A stretch of DNA of 61,439 nucleotides from Natronohydrobacter sp. (lineage in GTDB: Bacteria > Pseudomonadota > Alphaproteobacteria > Rhodobacterales > Rhodobacteraceae). The notes beneath the pieces are model-generated. The model saw only the letters and a program-made list of their open reading frames with translations. It had not been told where the DNA came from and did not search any database. The stretch is from assembly GCA_030603695.1 (NCBI GenBank), contig JAUVXF010000017.1, forward strand, positions 1 through 61,439, in the 5' to 3' direction. The position numbers were made by a program, and so were the translations under genes. Position 1 is the first letter of the stretch, and each line of letters starts with the position of its first letter. Positions 61,384 to 61,439 of this stretch are shown one piece after another.

Positions 61384-61439
61384 CAGGATCAAGCGGCGGT
61401 TTGTGCGTGACACGCCAAGAGGTTTCAGGCGCGAACTAG

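Noticed and set aside
61227-61439. 70-codon plus-strand frame at the right edge
   Set aside because: It starts inside trpA and runs through two hairpins; composition and position argue against a gene.

Overview
The window is chromosomal DNA from an alphaproteobacterium, most likely Rhodobacteraceae (Rhodobacterales). The evidence is high GC with abundant GCGCGC runs, a circularly permuted two-piece tmRNA gene whose tag reads ANDNRAPVAVAA, a phaAB polyhydroxybutyrate pair, a four-subunit sarcosine oxidase, and gene sequences typical of that family. An ectABC-aspartate kinase cluster and a large cation:proton antiporter suggest a salt-tolerant, possibly haloalkaliphilic organism. The genus cannot be fixed from sequence alone.

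Layout. 1-3.3 kb is the degraded edge of a genomic island: an IS3-family end, a gamma-glutamylcyclotransferase-like gene, an IS66 transposase relic split by an intact IS256-family element (29-bp perfect terminal repeats, 8-bp target duplication), and a GIY-YIG nuclease tail. It stops at a copy of the 3' end of tRNA-fMet followed by a terminator, probably an attachment site. The rest looks like core chromosome. 3.8-12.2 kb holds a PLP-dependent sulfur lyase, an MFS permease, a cytochrome c, a TetR/AEC transporter/S-formylglutathione hydrolase locus, a periplasmic copper chaperone pair, and a hydratase-SDR pair. 12.3-19.6 kb holds tamB-tamA and ahcY. 19.7-23.4 kb holds phaAB, hspQ and an orphan RsbW/STAS pair. 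23.6-29.8 kb holds free-methionine sulfoxide reductase, a hydrolase, a MoCF-domain protein, GNAT and AhpD-like genes, and ycjF-ycjX. 30.5-36.8 kb holds tetrapyrrole genes: divergent hemC/hemE, then cobalamin lower-ligand genes (cobD-cobC-like diverging from cobU-cobT-cobS).

36.8-52 kb is an osmolyte neighbourhood. The tmRNA gene is followed by soxBDAG (sarcosine oxidase) with a GlxA-type regulator, then convergent ectABC-ask (ectoine synthesis) with a divergent MarR-type ectR, ribosomal protein L36, tRNA-Val, an N-formylglutamate amidohydrolase and a CPA1 antiporter with a cyclic-nucleotide-binding domain. 52.2-59.2 kb encodes a TAXI-type TRAP transporter with its own DctB/DctD-like two-component system. 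The window closes with ychF and trpA.

Structure not explained by genes includes two 97%-identical 272-bp elements, each lying between convergent genes; two diverged copies of another intergenic repeat that share a short reading frame; a palindrome overlapping a candidate ectA promoter; a perfect 18-bp palindrome upstream of the TAXI binding-protein gene; and TTGCGCAA boxes around phaA. Protein-level oddities include a SoxD without its usual CPxCG zinc motif and a DctD-like regulator with GAFPGA in place of GAFTGA.
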